Shown here one piece after another: positions 34,801 through 41,946 of a DNA stretch of 64,000 nt (its first letter is position 1; each line of letters opens with the position of its first letter). This DNA is from Kocuria turfanensis. Its GTDB lineage: Bacteria > Actinomycetota > Actinomycetes > Actinomycetales > Micrococcaceae. The notes below the pieces were generated by a model. That model was not told the DNA's origin, made no database searches, and saw nothing but the letters and a program-made list of their open reading frames with translations. The translations under genes and the position numbers were made by a program. The DNA lies in NCBI RefSeq assembly GCF_001580365.1, contig NZ_CP014480.1, positions 3,123,981 to 3,187,980 on the forward strand, in the 5' to 3' direction.

Positions 34801-35130
34801 ATGACTGCTCCAGGGTTCGACTACCGCGCGGCCGACGACGACTTCGACTCCCGCTGGTCCCGCTCGCCGCTGGGCCGCCCCGGGCACCGGGGGCCCGGCC
34901 GCTTCGGGCCGGGCTACGACCTCCCCGGCTACCGCGGGGCCCCGTACGGGCGCGGCGGCCGCCGTTCGGGGCTGCGGATGCTGCCGTTCCCCAGCTACTC
35001 GACCCGTACCCGGCGGGGCACGAACGTCTCGGTGGGCGGATGCTGTCTGCCCATCCCGATCGGGTGCCTGACCACCACGGTCCTCGCCGGCGCGGCGGCC
35101 GTGGTCGTGGGACGCGCTACCCGGTCCTGA
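34801..35130 (+). CDS. Hypothetical protein with C-terminal membrane segment (109 aa)
   Basis: The start is placed at ATG 34801 because TTTGAT (34788-34793) lies 7 bases before. An ATG at 34789/34792 would overlap that box. The first about 70 residues are Gly/Arg/Asp/Tyr-rich and probably unstructured (RPGHRGPGRFGPGYDLPGYR). The end, GGCCLPIPIGCLTTTVLAGA followed by AAVVVG, is one membrane helix with paired cysteines (CC). A tail-anchored small protein seems likely. Function unknown. Confidence 0.6.
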   Translation: MTAPGFDYRAADDDFDSRWSRSPLGRPGHRGPGRFGPGYDLPGYRGAPYGRGGRRSGLRMLPFPSYSTRTRRGTNVSVGGCCLPIPIGCLTTTVLAGAAAVVVGRATRS

Positions 35131-35168
35131 GGACCGGTCCCGGGCGTCGCCGCAGGGCGCCCGGTGGG

Positions 35169-35738
35169 TCAGGCGGCCACCGGCTGCGCCGGGGCGCCGT
35201 GGAGCACCCCGACCGGCACGTCCTGTCCGGCCTCCAGCGGCGCAGCCAGGCGCCACCCGACCGCCTCCAGGTCCAGGGCCAGCCGGGCGTGCCCGGTCAC
35301 CGGCCCCTCGTCGCAGTAGCGGCCGAAGGACCGGTGGACGTCCTCGAGCGCGCACCAGCGGACCAGGGCGGCGGCACCGCCCACGGCGGAGGCCCGGGCG
35401 GAGACGGCGCCCACGTTGCGGTCCTGCAGGGCGGTGAGCGCGCGGGCCAGGAACCCCGGTGGCAGCTCGGCGTCCGGGTCGAGCAGCAGGACGAGGTCGC
35501 CGGCCTCCATCCGCACCGTGCCGAGGGCCTGGTTCAGGGCCCCGGCGCGGTGGTGCAGGTTGTCCACGGTGAGCAGGACCTCGGCGCCGGCGCGCAACGC
35601 CACGTCCACGGTGGCGTCCGTGGACTCGTCCGACATCACGAGGATCCGTTCCGGCGGGCGGGTCTGGCGGTGGAGCGCGGTGACCGCGTGCCCCACGCGG
35701 GCCGCCTCGTCGTGGGCGGGGATGATGGCCGCGATCAT
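35169..35738 (-). CDS. Short GT2 glycosyltransferase-like protein (189 aa)
   Basis: Starts at ATG 35738 (MIAAIIPAHDEAARVGHAVT). It has the nucleotide-binding start of GT-A enzymes (IIPAHDEAARVG), a diverged SDESTD in place of S-D-D-S-x-D, and the metal-binding D-P-D in LVLLLDPDAELPPGFLARAL. It stops before any acceptor-binding or Q-x-x-R-W region, and it has no membrane segment. At 189 residues it is shorter than most active GT2 enzymes (250-400). It lies downstream of the partner-switch/synthase operon on the same strand, after a 186-base gap. It could be a truncated former synthase or an accessory domain. Confidence 0.65.
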   Translation of the reverse strand: MIAAIIPAHDEAARVGHAVTALHRQTRPPERILVMSDESTDATVDVALRAGAEVLLTVDNLHHRAGALNQALGTVRMEAGDLVLLLDPDAELPPGFLARALTALQDRNVGAVSARASAVGGAAALVRWCALEDVHRSFGRYCDEGPVTGHARLALDLEAVGWRLAAPLEAGQDVPVGVLHGAPAQPVAA

Positions 35739-35924
35739 GACGACGCCTCCCGCGCTGCGCGCTGCGCGTCCTGCGGGCGGTTCCCCCCGCGGCGGGAGCC
35801 CTGATCGGCTCCCCGAATGCGTGCTGCAGATGACACCGGATGTCCCCCCTGACGTCCTGTCCTGCCTCCAATTCTAGGGATCGCGGCAGACAGTTGACAT
35901 ACGCGAATAGGGGGACGACCGGTC

Positions 35925-36356
35925 CTACGGGGCCTCCGGGCCGCACTCCCGGGAGAGCTCCCAGACGTTCGTGTCCCCGCGGCGCTCGAACACCACGCGG
36001 CTCACGAGGGCCTGGATCAGGGCCAGTCCCCGGCCCGACTCGAGGTGCTCCTCGGCCATGGCGCGGCCGAGGTCCACCTCGGCCGGGGCGGCGCCGATCT
36101 CGTAGATCATCGCTTCCAGCCGGTGCGGTCCCGCGGCGAGGTCCACCTCGAGCTGGATGGGGGCCTCCGCGGCGGGCACCGCGTGGACCACCACGTTGCC
36201 GGCCGCCTCCATGACCGCCAGCGTGAAGGCCATCCGGTCGGCCTCGGGCACGAACGCGGCGGCCTCCCACAGGGCGTCGAAGTCCTCGTGCAGGGCGTCC
36301 ACGGTCTCGGCGGTGGCCGGGCCGCGCCGGCAGCGGCGGGACGTCGCCTCAGTCAT
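35925..36356 (-). CDS. RsbW-like ATP-binding protein (GHKL serine kinase)
   Basis: A 143-residue protein, ATG 36356, overlapping the STAS gene by 8 bases (translational coupling). The HATPase fold of anti-sigma kinases is recognisable. The N-box is VMEAAGNVVVHAVPA (E-x-x-x-N). A G1-like YEIGAAP has Glu where Asp is usual, and the G2 segment is HLESGRGLALIQAL. In B. subtilis-type partner switching such proteins bind either a sigma factor or an unphosphorylated STAS antagonist, and phosphorylate the latter. No sigma factor is encoded nearby, so the target here may be different. Catalytic competence is uncertain because of the D-to-E change. Confidence 0.8.
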   Translation of the reverse strand: MTEATSRRCRRGPATAETVDALHEDFDALWEAAAFVPEADRMAFTLAVMEAAGNVVVHAVPAAEAPIQLEVDLAAGPHRLEAMIYEIGAAPAEVDLGRAMAEEHLESGRGLALIQALVSRVVFERRGDTNVWELSRECGPEAP

Positions 36357-36681
36357 CGGCGAAGGCCGCGTCAGCGGTGTCGTAGGGCGTCAGGACGCGG
36401 TGCATGCTGGTGAGCTCGAGGACCATGCGCACCTGGGGCCGGACGTTCGCGATCCGCAGGTCCCCGCCGGCCTGGCGGGCCAGCTTGAGGCACCCGATGA
36501 GGGCGCCCAGGCCGGAGGAGTCCATGAACTCCGTGCCGCCGAGGTCGACCACCACGTGGTTGCTGCCCCCGTCCACGACCTGCGCCACGACCTCCCGCAG
36601 CTTCGGCGCTCCGACCATGTTCAGCCGTCCGGTGCCCGTGATGTGGGCGAACCTCGGCTTCTGCTCAACCGTGAACTGCAT
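36349..36681 (-). CDS. STAS-domain anti-anti-sigma-factor-like antagonist
   Basis: A 110-residue protein, ATG 36681, overlapping the synthase gene by 17 bases and the ATPase gene by 8. It is a stand-alone STAS domain with the phosphorylatable serine in EFMDSSGLGALIG (the canonical [DE]-S-S-G-L-G of SpoIIAA/RsbV). The presence of both a kinase-like partner and a PP2C phosphatase in the same operon fits a full phosphorylation cycle. It is probably cytoplasmic. Confidence 0.88.
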   Translation of the reverse strand: MQFTVEQKPRFAHITGTGRLNMVGAPKLREVVAQVVDGGSNHVVVDLGGTEFMDSSGLGALIGCLKLARQAGGDLRIANVRPQVRMVLELTSMHRVLTPYDTADAAFADD

Positions 36682-38620
36682 CGGCTTTCCTCTCCTCCGG
36701 GTCGAAGCCCGTGTATCTCGCGGCGGTGACGAGCACGCTCAGCACCACCAGGTCGAAGGCGACCCAGGCCACGTTGACCAGGGTCCCCACCGGTTCGTTC
36801 AGTCCCAGCGCCAGGCGCAGCGTGCCGATCACCAGGGCCGCGGCGAGCAGGCCCATCACCACCAGCTGCGGGCGGATCAGGTGCCAGGCGGGGCCGGAGT
36901 CCTGTCGGACCTTGGGCGTGACCGCGAAGCCGAGGGGCCGGCCGAACCACACGTTGCGCGCGGCGGTGGTGCACGCACGGATCCAGATGGGGAACAGGGC
37001 CAGGCTGTACTGCTGGCCGCGCCACGTGGGGATGCCCCGTCCCACCACGAGGAACAGCAGCTGGTTCACCACCATGAAGGGGATGAACCGGACGAAGAAG
37101 TCCCAGCTGAGGCTGGTGACGGGCAGGATGCCCAGCACCAGGTAGACGATGGGCGCGGCGAAGTAGACGACGGCCGCGAAACCGCTCAGGTAGCTCCACA
37201 TCGTGGCGAAGTACATGAGCCGCTGCCCCCACCCGAGCCGGCGCTGCAGCAGCGGGTTCTCGCGGAGCAGGACCTGCACCGTGCCCTGCGCCCAGCGCAG
37301 GCGCTGGGTGAGCATGGTCTTGAGGTCCTCGGGGGCCAGGCCGTGGGCGAGGATCTCGTGGTGGTAGACGCTGCGCCAGCCCAGCCCGTGCAGGCGCATG
37401 GCGGTGGCCATGTCCTCGGTGACCGAGATCGTGGCCAGCGGCATCAGCGGCTGGGCCTCGCCGGGCCGCTCCACGGACACCGCCTCGAGCACCTCCCGGA
37501 CCGGTTCCACCGACGCCAGCGGGGAGAGGTCGCGGCGGGACATCCGGTCCACGGCGGAGGAGAGCTCCTCCGGCCACACCATGCCGTCCTCGGGGGGCAG
37601 CTCCAGGGCGGCGATCGAGGCGAGGTCCGCCTGGATCTGGGAGAAGTCCTGGGTGACGGTCCGCCGGGCGGCGGCGTCCACGGCCCGCTGCAGCCGGTAG
37701 GTCAGCTCGGTCAGCGGTGCCCCGGCCCGGAGTTCCGCGCGGGCGCGCTCGGTGGCGGCCTCGACGTCGTCGAGCATGCCGGCGACCACCGGGTTCGCGG
37801 CCTCGGGGGACTTCCGGGCCCGGCGCAGGGCGGTGCGCGTGCGGGCGAGGGACTCCTTGACGTCCTGCTCGACCTCCCGGACGTAGCCGGAGAGGCCGAG
37901 CTGCATGAGCGCCTCGCGGCGCAGGATCGCGTTGGAGCCGCAGAAGAAGGCGGCGTTCCAGCCGTCCTTGCCCTGCTGGATGGGCCCGTAGAACAGCGGG
38001 GCCTGGCTGCCCAGGGGATCGTGCTCCGGGACGTTGACGAACCACTGCGGGGTCTGCACGAGCGCCACCTTGCGGTCGTTGAACCAGCCCAGGGTCCGGT
38101 CGAGGATCCGCGGGTCCGGCACCTGGTCGGCGTCGAGGATCAGCAGGAACTCGCCGTGGGTGAGCATCAGGGCGTTGTTGAGGTTGCCGGCCTTGGCGTG
38201 GCGCGGCCGGTCGGCCCAGTCCGCGCTGCGCGTCAGGTAGCCCAGCCCGTGCTCGGCGGCGAGGGCCTCCAGCTCGGGCCGGGCACCGTCGTCGAGGATC
38301 CACGTGCTGTGCGGGTGCCGGATCGCCTTCGCGGCCAGGGCGGTGCCCATCACGAGGTCGAGCGGCTCGTCGTAGGTGGTGATGAAGACGTCCACGGTGG
38401 CGCCCGGGGGCGGGTCCCCGGCCTCCCCCCGGCGCCGGAGGCGCCACACGGTCAGCCCGAACAGCGAGACGTCGATGAGGCTGTACGTCTCGGCGAGCAC
38501 GAGGGGCACGGCGATCCACCACGCGGCCCAGTTCAGCGACTCGAGCCAGCGCCAGGCGATGTAGTTCACGCCCAGCAGGAGGGTCAGGACGACCAGCAGC
38601 CGGACCAGGAAGCGGTTCAT
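36665..38620 (-). CDS. BcsA-like processive GT2 synthase with about 140-residue insertion
   Basis: A 651-residue protein, ATG 38620, overlapping the phosphatase stop by 4 bases (ATGA). Two N-terminal helices are followed by the GT-A domain with D110/D111 (WILDDGARPE), D163-A-D165 (LDADQVPD), T401-E-D (SVTEDMA) and Q439-R-L-R-W443. About five further helices lie C-terminally. All catalytic motifs of cellulose/hyaluronan-type synthases are present. The D-x-D to TED distance is about 238 residues, against roughly 95 in BcsA. Residues about 248-395 form a charged, helix-rich insert. No PilZ domain is visible, so c-di-GMP control is not expected in this chain. The partner-switch genes in the same operon are the likely regulators. 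The polymer is unknown. Confidence 0.85.
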   Translation of the reverse strand: MNRFLVRLLVVLTLLLGVNYIAWRWLESLNWAAWWIAVPLVLAETYSLIDVSLFGLTVWRLRRRGEAGDPPPGATVDVFITTYDEPLDLVMGTALAAKAIRHPHSTWILDDGARPELEALAAEHGLGYLTRSADWADRPRHAKAGNLNNALMLTHGEFLLILDADQVPDPRILDRTLGWFNDRKVALVQTPQWFVNVPEHDPLGSQAPLFYGPIQQGKDGWNAAFFCGSNAILRREALMQLGLSGYVREVEQDVKESLARTRTALRRARKSPEAANPVVAGMLDDVEAATERARAELRAGAPLTELTYRLQRAVDAAARRTVTQDFSQIQADLASIAALELPPEDGMVWPEELSSAVDRMSRRDLSPLASVEPVREVLEAVSVERPGEAQPLMPLATISVTEDMATAMRLHGLGWRSVYHHEILAHGLAPEDLKTMLTQRLRWAQGTVQVLLRENPLLQRRLGWGQRLMYFATMWSYLSGFAAVVYFAAPIVYLVLGILPVTSLSWDFFVRFIPFMVVNQLLFLVVGRGIPTWRGQQYSLALFPIWIRACTTAARNVWFGRPLGFAVTPKVRQDSGPAWHLIRPQLVVMGLLAAALVIGTLRLALGLNEPVGTLVNVAWVAFDLVVLSVLVTAARYTGFDPEERKADAVHG

Positions 38621-39279
38621 GCCCCCACCCCCGGTTCCGGGAGCCGACGGAGGACGACCGCGGTCACGTCGTCGCCGGGTCCGTCCGCGTCCGGGGCTCC
38701 GCCGCGGGCGAGGTCGAGCACGGCCGCGCAGACCGCCCGGGCGTCCGCGCCGCGGGAGGTGGCCTCGGCCACGGCGCGCACGGCCTCGTCCACGTCGTCG
38801 TAGGCGTCGAGCAGGCCGTCGCTGACCACCACGAGCGCGTCGCCGGGCGCGAGCGCGAACCGACCGGGCGTCCAGCTCGTGCCGGGCACCGCGCCCACGG
38901 GCGGGCCGCCCGGGCGGAGCCGCACGACCCCGTCGGCGTGCACGTGCAGGCCCAGGCCGTGGCCGGCGTCGACGTAGTCGACCACCCCGCGGGCCGTGTC
39001 CAGCCGGGCGTGGAAGAGCGTGACGAAGGACCCGGAGTGGTCGAGGTCGTTCTCGAGGTGGCGGCAGGTGTCCCGGAAGGCCCGCTCCATGTCGGGCTGC
39101 CCGGCGGCCGAGCGCAGCACGGCCCGGACCGTGGCGGCGATGAGGGCGGCGCCCATGCCCTTGCCCATGGCGTCGGCCAGAGAGATCTGCAGGCCGCCCT
39201 CGGTGGCGTACCAGTCGAAGAAGTCCCCGCCCACGCTGCGGGAGGGCCGGCACGCGCCGGCCACGTCGTAGCCGGCCAC
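38617..39279 (-). CDS. PP2C (SpoIIE/RsbU-type) phosphatase domain, downstream of an in-frame amber codon
   Basis: A 220-residue reading from GTG 39279 gives the SpoIIE fold: VGGDFFDWY, LADAMGKGMGAAL, VDYVDAGHG, VVSDGLLDAYDD and PGDDVTAVVLRR, with the Mn-binding aspartates present. It dephosphorylates STAS antagonists in this class. The frame is open further upstream to a TAG at 39310-39312, and the 10 codons between (RSLLPSAAPVV...) match the linker [VA]-Q-x-x-L-L-P that joins receiver and phosphatase in fused proteins. No good ribosome-binding site precedes GTG 39279. Either a restart occurs, the stop is read through, or the gene is broken. Confidence 0.75.
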   Translation of the reverse strand: MAGYDVAGACRPSRSVGGDFFDWYATEGGLQISLADAMGKGMGAALIAATVRAVLRSAAGQPDMERAFRDTCRHLENDLDHSGSFVTLFHARLDTARGVVDYVDAGHGLGLHVHADGVVRLRPGGPPVGAVPGTSWTPGRFALAPGDALVVVSDGLLDAYDDVDEAVRAVAEATSRGADARAVCAAVLDLARGGAPDADGPGDDVTAVVLRRLPEPGVGA

Positions 39280-39309
39280 GACCGGGGCGGCCGAGGGCAG
39301 GAGGCTGCG

Positions 39310-39312
39310 CTA
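39310..39312 (-). other. In-frame amber codon splitting receiver and PP2C domains
   Basis: Minus-strand codons read GCG GAG GTC TAG CGC AGC CTC CTG CCC (A-E-V-stop-R-S-L-L-P). Fused receiver-PP2C proteins typically read V-Q-R-S-L-L-P here, so a single C-to-T change (CAG to TAG) separates them. Both parts are in one frame from 39741 to 38617 (374 residues if read through). Confidence 0.8.
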
Positions 39313-39741
39313 GACCTCCGCGGCGCGGCGCAGCTCCTCCGCGTCGGCCTGCTCCGCCCGGGCGCGCGGGCGGCGGAACATCGCCTCGATCCGCGCCTGC
39401 AGCTCACGCGGGCTGAACGGTTTGCTGATGTAGTCGTCCGCCCCGAGCTCCAGGCCCTCCAGTCGGTCGATCTCGCCGGGGCGGGCGGTGACCATGAGGA
39501 GATAGGCGTCCGAGAACTCCCGGACCTGCCGGCACACCTCCATGCCGTCGAGGTCGGGCAGGTTCAGGTCGAGGGTGATGAGGTCTGCGCCGTCGCGGCG
39601 GACGGCCTCGAGGCCCTCGCGGCCGGTCGCGGCCGTGGTCACGGCGAATCCGCGCATGCCGATGGTCTGGGCGAGAAGGTTGCGGATGTCGTCGTGATCC
39701 TCGATGACGACGGCACGACGGCCCTGGGGGGAGGGGGTCAT
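39310..39741 (-). CDS. Response regulator receiver domain
   Basis: A 143-residue protein, ATG 39741. It has the receiver residues E14/D15, phosphoacceptor D58 (LITLDLNLPDLDG), T85 (MVTA) and K107 (ISKPF). A helical, charged tail (ARAEQADAEELRRAAEV) is the coiled-coil linker usual in receiver-PP2C fusions, and then the amber codon. The likely phosphodonor is the divergently encoded histidine kinase at 39770. ATTAAG read on the minus strand (39748-39753) is 6 bases from the start, fitting a leaderless mRNA. Confidence 0.88.
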   Translation of the reverse strand: MTPSPQGRRAVVIEDHDDIRNLLAQTIGMRGFAVTTAATGREGLEAVRRDGADLITLDLNLPDLDGMEVCRQVREFSDAYLLMVTARPGEIDRLEGLELGADDYISKPFSPRELQARIEAMFRRPRARAEQADAEELRRAAEV

Positions 39742-39769
39742 GCACCCATTAAGCCGCTAATCTTTGCGA
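39742..39769. promoter_or_regulatory. 28-base divergent promoter, response regulator / histidine kinase
   Basis: The minus-strand -10 CTTAAT (39748-39753) and plus-strand -10 TAATCT (39758-39763) each stand 6 bases from a start codon. Both promoters fit in 28 bases. The -35 contacts of each would lie inside the other coding region, so the two transcripts should compete. Confidence 0.55.
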
Positions 39770-41524
39770 ATGTCATCCCGACCCTCCGGGGACGGCTCAC
39801 CCCCGTCGGAAGTGCTTCCCGTGGACCGCATGCTCACCGTCCTGTCCTTCGACCGACTCAGCTTCCACGAACTGTCGATGCGCCGGCGGGTGCTGCTGAG
39901 CCAGCTGCCGTTCAGCGTCACGACGGTGGTGCTCGTCCTCGGCGTCTGGGTGGTGCACGCGCCCGTGCGCGGGGACCTGCGGCTCCACCTCGCGACGGCG
40001 CTGACCCTGGCCCTGACGGCCCTGTGCGTGCTGGTGCCGTGGGACCGGCTGCCCGACGGGGCCTTCCTGGCCGTCCCCGTCCTGGACTTCGTGCCCCTGA
40101 CCCTCCTCCGGGAGGCCACCCTGACCTGGGTGACCGGGGTGGGCATCATGGCCGCGTTCCCCGTCATCTGGCTCGCCGCCTCGGGGCGGCTGCCGCGGGC
40201 CGCCGCCCCGCTCGGCTTCCTGCTGTCCCTGGCCATGGTCTGGGTCCCGCTGCTCGTCCCGCCGCGGCCGGTGACGGCGCAGATGATCACGGCCCCGCTG
40301 CTGATCCCGTTCATGCTCCTGGGCATCGGGATCACCGTCCAGGTGCTCTCGAACAGCATGGAGCGGCAGAACGCCGAGCTGACGGCCAAGGACGCGCAGC
40401 TGCGCCGCCTGCTGGACGTGACCGCGCGCCGGGAACGGCTGCTGCAGACCGTCATGGACACGGTGGACGTGGGGGTGCTCGCCGTCGACGAGGACGGCCA
40501 CGACGTCCTGATGAACCGGCGCCAGCGCCGGATCCACGAGCTGTCGCTGCCCGAGGGCATGTCCGACGGCGCCGAGGCGGACCTGCTCATCTACGCCGAC
40601 GCGGAGGGGACGCCCCTGCCCGCGGAGCAGCGGGCGGCGGCCCGGGCGGTGCGCGGGGAGTCCTTCTCGGACGTCCTGGTCTGGGCCGGCCGGGCCCCCG
40701 TCCAGCGGGTGCTCTCCGTCTCGGCGCGGGTCATGCGCGACGACGACGGACGCCCGGAGGGCTCCGTCCTGTCCTTCAACGACGTCACGGAGCTCGTCGC
40801 CGCGCTGCAGGCCAAGGACGACTTCCTGGCCGGGGTCTCGCACGAGCTGCGCACGCCGCTGACCTCCATCCGGGGCTACACCGAGCTGCTGGCCATGGAC
40901 GACGGGCTGCCCGGGCAGGTCCGCTCGGGCCTGGAGGTCATCGAGCGCAACGCCGACCAGCTGCTGGTCCTGGTGGAGGACCTGCTGGGCACGGCGAGCT
41001 CGGCGCTCGAGCCGCAGCTCGTGTCCGCCGACCTCGTGCAGGTGGTCGAGCAGTCGGTCGCCGCCGCCGGTCCGAAGGCCGCCGCCGGCGGGGTGGACCT
41101 GCACGTCGAGGCGCCGCGGCGCCTCGTGCTGGAGTGCGACCCCGTGCGCATCGGCCAGGTGCTGGACAACCTGCTCTCGAACGCGATCAAGTACTCGCCG
41201 TCCGGCGGGCCCGTCACGGTGAGCCTCACCCCCGGCGGGCGCGCCGTGCAGCTCCGGGTGGCCGACCGCGGCATGGGCATGCGGCCGCAGGACGCCGAGG
41301 ACGTCTTCGGCCGGTTCTTCCGCAGCCCCAACGCCCGGATGAGCGCGATCCCCGGGCTGGGTCTGGGGCTGGCGGTCGCCCGGGAGATCGTCGAGCGCCA
41401 CGGCGGGAGCATCCGCTGCGAGAGCGCGCTGGGGGAGGGCACGGTCTTCACGGTCCTCCTGCCGCTCGCCGGCCCCGGGTCCGCCGGGGCGGGCGCGCTC
41501 GAGGCCCTGCAGCGGCAGGACTGA
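39770..41524 (+). CDS. Membrane sensor histidine kinase with PAS-like domain
   Basis: A 584-residue protein. The start at ATG 39770 is chosen from TAATCT 6 bases upstream. N-terminal residues about 45-200 hold five or six membrane helices without a large extracytoplasmic loop. A short helix (NSMERQNAELTAKDAQLRRL) leads into a PAS-like domain (about 225-340: VMDTVDVGVLAVDEDGHDVL). HisKA has AGVSHELRTPLTSIRGYTEL (His about 360), and HATPase has N-box LDNLLSNAIKYSP, G1 VADRGMGM and G2 GLGLGLAVAREIVERHGG. It probably senses a membrane or redox/small-molecule cue and phosphorylates the divergent response regulator. Confidence 0.9.
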   Translation: MSSRPSGDGSPPSEVLPVDRMLTVLSFDRLSFHELSMRRRVLLSQLPFSVTTVVLVLGVWVVHAPVRGDLRLHLATALTLALTALCVLVPWDRLPDGAFLAVPVLDFVPLTLLREATLTWVTGVGIMAAFPVIWLAASGRLPRAAAPLGFLLSLAMVWVPLLVPPRPVTAQMITAPLLIPFMLLGIGITVQVLSNSMERQNAELTAKDAQLRRLLDVTARRERLLQTVMDTVDVGVLAVDEDGHDVLMNRRQRRIHELSLPEGMSDGAEADLLIYADAEGTPLPAEQRAAARAVRGESFSDVLVWAGRAPVQRVLSVSARVMRDDDGRPEGSVLSFNDVTELVAALQAKDDFLAGVSHELRTPLTSIRGYTELLAMDDGLPGQVRSGLEVIERNADQLLVLVEDLLGTASSALEPQLVSADLVQVVEQSVAAAGPKAAAGGVDLHVEAPRRLVLECDPVRIGQVLDNLLSNAIKYSPSGGPVTVSLTPGGRAVQLRVADRGMGMRPQDAEDVFGRFFRSPNARMSAIPGLGLGLAVAREIVERHGGSIRCESALGEGTVFTVLLPLAGPGSAGAGALEALQRQD

Positions 41525-41590
41525 GGCACGGGCAGGGACGGGGGCGCCGGCAGGGACGAGGCACTGACAGGTCCGGTCCGCGGGGACGAC

Positions 41591-41624
41591 GAAGGCTCCG
41601 GACCCTGCTGGGTCCGGAGCCTTC
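41591..41624. terminator. Bidirectional terminator, histidine kinase / tRNA-Thr
   Basis: A 15-bp perfect stem (GAAGGCTCCGGACCC and complement) with loop TGCT, between the plus-strand kinase stop and the 3' end of the minus-strand tRNA-Thr. Confidence 0.88.
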
Positions 41625-41631
41625 CGGGTGG

Positions 41632-41704
41632 AGCCTCCTGTCGGAATCGAACCGACGACCTTTTCATTACGAGTGAAACGCTCTACCGACTGAGCTAAGG
41701 AGGC
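41632..41704 (-). tRNA. tRNA-Thr (anticodon CGU)
   Basis: 73 bases on the minus strand. The acceptor stem is GCCTCCT/AGGAGGC, the D-arm AGCTCAGTCGGTAGAGC, the anticodon arm TTTCA-CTCGTAA-TGAAA (anticodon CGT), and the T-arm GTCGGTTCGATTCCGAC. The discriminator is T. CCA is encoded at 41629-41631, unlike the other three tRNAs in the window. Confidence 0.96.
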
Positions 41705-41946
41705 CTGCACGTCGCCGTCCGGGACGGGATCAGTGCAGGTGAAACTGTAGCAGAGAGCGTGCGGGCGTCCGCAATTCCGGCCGTCCCGGCGTGCTGCCGG
41801 TGCGGCACCGGCACGGCGCCCGCGTTCCCCGGGTGTTCACCCGCCCTTCGGCCGCCACGCCTTCCGGGCCCGGGGCCGGGAGCGCACCATGGACGGACAC
41901 GACGACGGGGCGGCCACTGGGGCTCTCCCGGGACAGGAGGGCCCCG

